A DNA stretch of 9,872 nt from contig CAMLDH010000117.1 in assembly GCA_946478765.1 (NCBI GenBank), positions 1 to 9,872 on the forward strand. The letters run 5' to 3'. Numbering within the stretch: the first letter of the stretch is position 1; each line of letters begins with the position of its first letter. The stretch is from an uncultured Oxalobacteraceae bacterium (GTDB taxonomy: Bacteria; Pseudomonadota; Gammaproteobacteria; Burkholderiales; Burkholderiaceae). The notes under the pieces are model-generated. The model was not told the DNA's origin and made no database searches. It saw only the letters and a list, made by a program, of their open reading frames with translations. Below, in pieces: positions 5,825-9,872 of the stretch. The position numbers and the translations under genes are program-made.

Positions 5825-6934
5825 ATGAATGGAAAACGCGCAGCGGGTTTCGCCGCGCATTACTCACCCTACGGAACTATCGGCTTGTCCTCTGCGCGCT
5901 CCCGATTCGAATCAATCCTGACGCGTAGCTGGATGCGGCGCGGATGGCTGGCGCGGGTTCTGTGGCCGGCTTCCTTGTTGTTTCAAATGCTGACGGCGCT
6001 GCGGCGCGGCCTGTACCAGGCCGGCGTGCTGCAGTCGACCCGCTTGCCGGTGCCGGTGATCATTGTCGGCAATGTATTTGTCGGCGGTACCGGCAAAACC
6101 CCTTTCACGATATGGCTGGTCGATGCGTTGCGGCGCGCGGGATATGTGCCCGGCGTTATTTCACGCGGCTATGGTGTACAAGGCGAGGCGCTGCGGCAGG
6201 TGACACCGGATTCGCGGGCGCAGGAAGTGGGCGATGAACCCTTGTTGATCGCCCGGCGTACGCACGCTCCGGTGATGGTCGGACGCAGCCGCGCAGCAAC
6301 GGCACGGGCATTATTGGCCGCGCATCCCGGCGTCAACGTGATCGTATCGGACGATGGCCTGCAGCACTATGCGTTGCAGCGCGATATTGAAATCGTGCTA
6401 TTCGATGCGCGCGGCGTGGGCAACGGCTGGTTGTTGCCGGCCGGCCCCTTGCGCGAATCGGCATCGCGCCGGCGCGACTTTACCGTATTGAATGCGCAGC
6501 AAATGCCGGGCAATGTTTCCGGCAATCCTGTTCGCATGCGCTTGGAAGGCGAGTACGCCGAGCGCTTATCGGATCGCGCGCAACGCATCGCGTTGCATTC
6601 GCTGCAACCCTCCCAAACGACCGGCAGTGCAATCGTCCGGATTACCGCCGCCGCCGGGATCGGCAGCCCGGCGCGCTTTTTCGCCATGCTGCGCGCGGCA
6701 GGTTTGTCCTTTGACGAGCTTCCGCTGCCGGACCATCATGATTTTGCCGATCATCCTTTTGACGAGGTACAGGCCGATATCATCCTGATGACCGAGAAGG
6801 ATGCAGTAAAATGCAGTCAAATCGATATACTCAAAAATGACCCAAGGCTGTGGGTCGTGCCTGTGACAGCGCGCATTGATGGTGCGCTGGCTGAACAAAT
6901 AGTGGAGAAATTGCGTGGACACCCGACTGCTTGA
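5825..6934 (+). CDS. lpxK: tetraacyldisaccharide 4'-kinase
   Basis: LpxK phosphorylates the 4' position of the tetraacyldisaccharide 1-phosphate to make lipid IVA, acting at the cytoplasmic face of the inner membrane. The P-loop is [12 protein letters not shown] (82-93), preceded by the family's [16 protein letters not shown] (135-139) and [13 protein letters not shown] (175-187) are further family blocks, and the C-terminal [12 protein letters not shown] and MTEKDAVKC match. The hydrophobic, basic segment at about 43-65 is the N-terminal membrane-associated helix. The protein is 369 residues as read, versus 328 in E. coli. The first 25-36 residues look unlike the family and may not be translated: AGGA ends only one base before ATG 5825, too close for a normal site. 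Alternatives are TTG 5885 and ATG 5933. Its last 20 bases overlap the next gene. Confidence 0.94.
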   Translation: MNGKRAAGFAAHYSPYGTIGLSSARSRFESILTRSWMRRGWLARVLWPASLLFQMLTALRRGLYQAGVLQSTRLPVPVIIVGNVFVGGTGKTPFTIWLVDALRRAGYVPGVISRGYGVQGEALRQVTPDSRAQEVGDEPLLIARRTHAPVMVGRSRAATARALLAAHPGVNVIVSDDGLQHYALQRDIEIVLFDARGVGNGWLLPAGPLRESASRRRDFTVLNAQQMPGNVSGNPVRMRLEGEYAERLSDRAQRIALHSLQPSQTTGSAIVRITAAAGIGSPARFFAMLRAAGLSFDELPLPDHHDFADHPFDEVQADIILMTEKDAVKCSQIDILKNDPRLWVVPVTARIDGALAEQIVEKLRGHPTA

Positions 6935-7109
6935 TATCCTGGTTTGCCCGATCTGCAAGGGACCGCTCGCCTACGACAAGAAAGCGCAGGAACTGATCTG
7001 CAATGGCGACAAGCTCGCCTATCCGGTCCGCGACGGTATTCCAATCATGTGGGCGGATGAAGCGCGTGAGTTGCACGCCGTGCCGGATGGCGCACCGTCC
7101 GGTAAATAA
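6915..7109 (+). CDS. Trm112-family small protein (YcaR-like)
   Basis: This 64-residue protein starts [20 protein letters not shown] and continues [20 protein letters not shown], the standard Trm112/UPF0434 pattern. Cys11, Cys14 and Cys29 are visible but a fourth Cys is not, so zinc binding may be incomplete, as in many bacterial members. Eukaryotic Trm112 activates methyltransferases; the bacterial role is unclear, and the gene is very often found between lpxK and kdsB, as here. It starts at GTG 6915, overlapping lpxK by 20 bases, with GGAG seven bases upstream, so translational coupling with lpxK is likely. The short C-terminal tail after EARELHAV is unremarkable. Confidence 0.92.
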   Translation: MDTRLLDILVCPICKGPLAYDKKAQELICNGDKLAYPVRDGIPIMWADEARELHAVPDGAPSGK

Positions 7110-7145
7110 GCAGCGAATCCAAGCAGCGAATCCAAGCAGCGAATC
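7108..7145. repeat. 13-bp tandem repeat, three copies
   Basis: The unit AAGCAGCGAATCC occurs at 7108-7120 and 7121-7133, and with its last base changed at 7134-7146. The first copy begins inside the stop codon of the Trm112-like gene. It lies in the 89-base gap before kdsB, so copy-number change would alter only the untranslated spacing. Confidence 0.9.
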
Positions 7146-7198
7146 GGGTGCGCGCGGCCACCGTAGACGCTGCACCATGAACAAGAAACACATCGCCG

Positions 7199-7951
7199 AT
7201 GTCCTTCACCATCATTATTCCCGCCCGTCTCGCATCGACCCGCCTGCCGAACAAGCCATTGGCTGATCTGGGCGGCAAACCCATGGTCGTGCGCGTGGCC
7301 GAGCGCGCCGCACAGTCCGGTGCTGCGCAAGTCATCGTCGCGACCGATCATGCGGACATATTTGCCGCTTGTCAGGCGCACCGTGTAACGGCGCACATGA
7401 CGCGCGCCGACCATCCGTCCGGCACCGACCGCATTGCGGAAGTGGCAGCGGCCATGGGCCTGGCTGCCGACGCAGTGGTGGTCAACGTGCAGGGCGATGA
7501 ACCCTTGATCGATCCTGCGCTGATTGCCGCCACCGCCGCGCAGATCAATGCCGATGTCCCGATGGCGACGGCCGCTCATCCAATCGACGCGTTGGCCGAC
7601 GTTTTCAATCCGAATGTTGTGAAAGTCGTGCTGGACAAGGCGGGCCGGGCGCTTTATTTTTCACGGGCTGCGATTCCATGGCATCGCGATGGTTTCGCGC
7701 AATCGAAAGAGATGATGCCGGCAGGCTATGTCCCGTTGCGCCACATCGGTCTCTATGCATATGGCAATGCATTTTTGCAGGCGTATCCGACGCTCAGCGC
7801 ATCACCGCTGGAGCAAATCGAAGCCTTGGAGCAATTACGTGTGCTGTGGCATGGTTTCCCGATTGCAGTGCATGTAACATCCAAGAGTCCCGCAGCCGGA
7901 GTCGACACGCTGGAAGATCTGGTGCGTGTGAGACTGCATTTCGATCAATGA
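7199..7951 (+). CDS. kdsB: 3-deoxy-manno-octulosonate cytidylyltransferase (CMP-Kdo synthetase)
   Basis: KdsB transfers CMP from CTP to Kdo, making the CMP-Kdo donor used to add Kdo to lipid IVA, the product of LpxK upstream. The 250-residue length is usual for the family. The nucleotide-binding N-terminus is [17 protein letters not shown] (5-21). Other family blocks are [10 protein letters not shown] (72-81), VQGDEPLID (97-105, with Asp100 a metal ligand), NPNVVK (137-142), RHIGLYAY (181-188), [13 protein letters not shown] (202-214) and GVDTLEDL (234-241). The start at ATG 7199 is set by homology because no good Shine-Dalgarno is visible; the gap after the Trm112-like gene holds a tandem repeat. 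It is probably read from the exbB promoter, with a possible internal promoter in the repeat-bearing gap. Confidence 0.96.
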   Translation: MSFTIIIPARLASTRLPNKPLADLGGKPMVVRVAERAAQSGAAQVIVATDHADIFAACQAHRVTAHMTRADHPSGTDRIAEVAAAMGLAADAVVVNVQGDEPLIDPALIAATAAQINADVPMATAAHPIDALADVFNPNVVKVVLDKAGRALYFSRAAIPWHRDGFAQSKEMMPAGYVPLRHIGLYAYGNAFLQAYPTLSASPLEQIEALEQLRVLWHGFPIAVHVTSKSPAAGVDTLEDLVRVRLHFDQ

Positions 7952-8764
<813 letters not shown>

Positions 8765-8766
8765 AT

Positions 8767-8794
8767 AAAGCGGACCGTGTGTCCGCTTTTTTTT
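8767..8794 (+). terminator. Rho-independent terminator of adk
   Basis: AAAGCGGAC (8767-8775) pairs perfectly with GTCCGCTTT (8781-8789) around a five-base loop, CGTGT. The stem runs into eight T at 8787-8794. It begins three bases after the adk stop codon. Confidence 0.95.
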
Positions 8795-8833
8795 GCATGC
8801 TTGATCGGGAGCAAGCCGTAGACATTGCAGCAT

Positions 8834-8862
8834 TTGACTCAACCAGCCCGGAAAAATAGAAA
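8834..8862 (+). promoter_or_regulatory. candidate sigma70 promoter for hppA
   Basis: TTGACT (8834-8839, five of six consensus bases) and TAGAAA (8857-8862, four of six) are separated by exactly 17 bases. The site lies between the adk terminator and hppA and would leave a 5' leader of about 75 bases. It is predicted by pattern only. Confidence 0.5.
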
Positions 8863-8944
8863 AACAAACGGCTAGCGGAAACGTTTTGCAGTACGCAGTA
8901 ATCGTATTAACGTGGTCGTGACCAATAACCGAGGAGGAGTCAAC

Positions 8945-9872
8945 ATGGCAGCAGCAGGCTTGTGGTTCGCTGTAGCGTGCGGCATTATCGCCGTCATCTA
9001 CGGGTTGATGTCTCGCAGTTGGATTCTGAAACAGGATGCCGGCAATGCGCGAATGCAGGAAATTGCCGCGGCAATTCAACAGGGCGCAGCAGCTTATCTG
9101 GCACGACAGTACCGCACCATCGCCATCGTCGGCGCGGCGCTATTCGTCGTTATTGCGATTCTCCCCGGTTTGGGTTTGATCACGGCACTGGGTTTTCTGG
9201 TTGGCGCGGTATTGTCCGGCGCCTGCGGCTTCATCGGCATGAATGTGTCGGTGCGCGCCAACGTCCGTACCGCACAGGCAGCGACCAAAGGCATGAGCGA
9301 AGCGCTCGATGTCGCCTTCAAGGGCGGCGCGATCACCGGGATGCTGGTGGTGGGCCTGGGTTTGTTGGGCGTGACGATTTTCTACTGGTACCTGACCTCT
9401 TCCGGTCAGGCAAATCCAGCGTCGCTGCATGACATCATCAAGCCGCTGATCGGCCTGGCGTTCGGTGCTTCGCTGATTTCGATTTTCGCGCGTCTGGGCG
9501 GCGGCATTTTCACCAAGGGCGCCGACGTCGGCGCCGATCTGGTCGGGAAAGTCGAAGCCGGGATTCCGGAAGACGACCCCCGCAATCCCGCGGTGATCGC
9601 CGATAACGTCGGCGATAACGTCGGCGACTGCGCCGGCATGGCGGCCGACTTGTTCGAAACCTACGTCGTGACGCTGATCGCAACGATGCTGCTCGGCACA
9701 TTGATGGTCAAGGGCGCGGAACTGGATGCAGCGCTGTATCCATTGTTGCTGGGCGGCGTGTCGATTCTCGCATCGATCGTCGGTTGCTCGATGGTCAAGG
9801 CCAAGCCGGGCAAGAAAATCATGTCGGCGCTGTACACCGGCCTGTGGTGGGCCGCCATCCTGTCGCTGATCG
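8945..9872 (+). CDS. hppA: membrane-bound proton-translocating pyrophosphatase, N-terminal part
   Basis: HppA couples hydrolysis of inorganic pyrophosphate to pumping of protons (in some subfamilies sodium) across the inner membrane. The first 309 residues are visible; the family is about 650-700 residues, so over half lies beyond the window. Several membrane segments are clear (about 5-22, 58-78, 80-100, 128-148, 240-256, 265-282). The catalytic signature is [20 protein letters not shown] (185-204), followed by [20 protein letters not shown] (204-223) and [15 protein letters not shown] (224-238), which hold the substrate and magnesium-binding acids and lysines. The ATG at 8945 has AGGAGG seven bases upstream. 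The residues that tell potassium-dependent from potassium-independent forms lie downstream and cannot be read here. It stands alone after the adk terminator with its own likely promoter. Confidence 0.96.
   Translation, partial: MAAAGLWFAVACGIIAVIYGLMSRSWILKQDAGNARMQEIAAAIQQGAAAYLARQYRTIAIVGAALFVVIAILPGLGLITALGFLVGAVLSGACGFIGMNVSVRANVRTAQAATKGMSEALDVAFKGGAITGMLVVGLGLLGVTIFYWYLTSSGQANPASLHDIIKPLIGLAFGASLISIFARLGGGIFTKGADVGADLVGKVEAGIPEDDPRNPAVIADNVGDNVGDCAGMAADLFETYVVTLIATMLLGTLMVKGAELDAALYPLLLGGVSILASIVGCSMVKAKPGKKIMSALYTGLWWAAILSLI

Noticed and set aside
4863..5867. Minus-strand open frame of 334 codons opposite exbB-exbD
   Set aside because: It is rich in Arg, His and Gln as expected from the antisense of GC-rich genes, and both strongly identified genes lie opposite it.
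7177..7266. Short frame [18 protein letters not shown] overlapping the kdsB start
   Set aside because: No ribosome-binding site, out of frame with kdsB, and most of it is the kdsB coding sequence. A leader peptide is possible but unsupported.
9602..9625. 12-bp tandem repeat GATAACGTCGGC inside hppA
   Set aside because: It encodes the family-conserved DNVGDNVGD motif, so protein constraint explains it.

Overview
This window is mostly core bacterial chromosome. It looks like a betaproteobacterium of the order Burkholderiales, with Oxalobacteraceae (Herminiimonas/Collimonas-like) as a best guess. The basis is protein character and gene content: Fe-type SodB, XseA, an ExbB-ExbD-LpxK-Trm112-KdsB-Adk run, then a membrane pyrophosphatase. 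The placement is inference from recall, not from a database search.

Left part (1-2277), the least conventional stretch. A possible secreted-protein start runs off the left edge on the minus strand. An 80-residue minus-strand protein of unknown function is divergent from a plus-strand ProQ/FinO-domain RNA-binding protein. Eight bases downstream of proQ lies a 135-residue protein I do not recognise. Next comes a degraded, frameshifted remnant of an SBBP-repeat beta-propeller gene (about 1740-2257), ending at a strong minus-strand terminator.

Middle-left (2231-4405), minus strand: xseA (exonuclease VII large subunit) followed by sodB (iron superoxide dismutase), which ends in a clear Rho-independent terminator. 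From 4406 to 4742 a 337-base AT-rich divergent intergenic region carries a perfect DnaA-box-like 9-mer and a short direct repeat.

Right part (4743-8764), plus strand: exbB (TTG start), exbD, lpxK, a Trm112-like small protein gene and kdsB are tightly packed and look like one operon. They join proton-motive-force-driven envelope energisation (ExbBD) to lipid A/Kdo synthesis: LpxK makes lipid IVA and KdsB activates Kdo for transfer onto it. A 13-bp unit is repeated three times between the Trm112-like gene and kdsB. adk (adenylate kinase) follows with its own ribosome-binding site and a textbook terminator.

Right edge (8834-9872): a sigma70-like promoter and strong Shine-Dalgarno precede hppA, a membrane proton-pumping pyrophosphatase truncated by the window end.

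I found no CRISPR array, tRNA, rRNA, intact insertion sequence or phage gene. I see no convincing undescribed multi-gene system. The points most worth checking are the SBBP remnant, the proQ-linked unknown gene, the DnaA-box-bearing intergenic region and the 13-bp tandem repeat.
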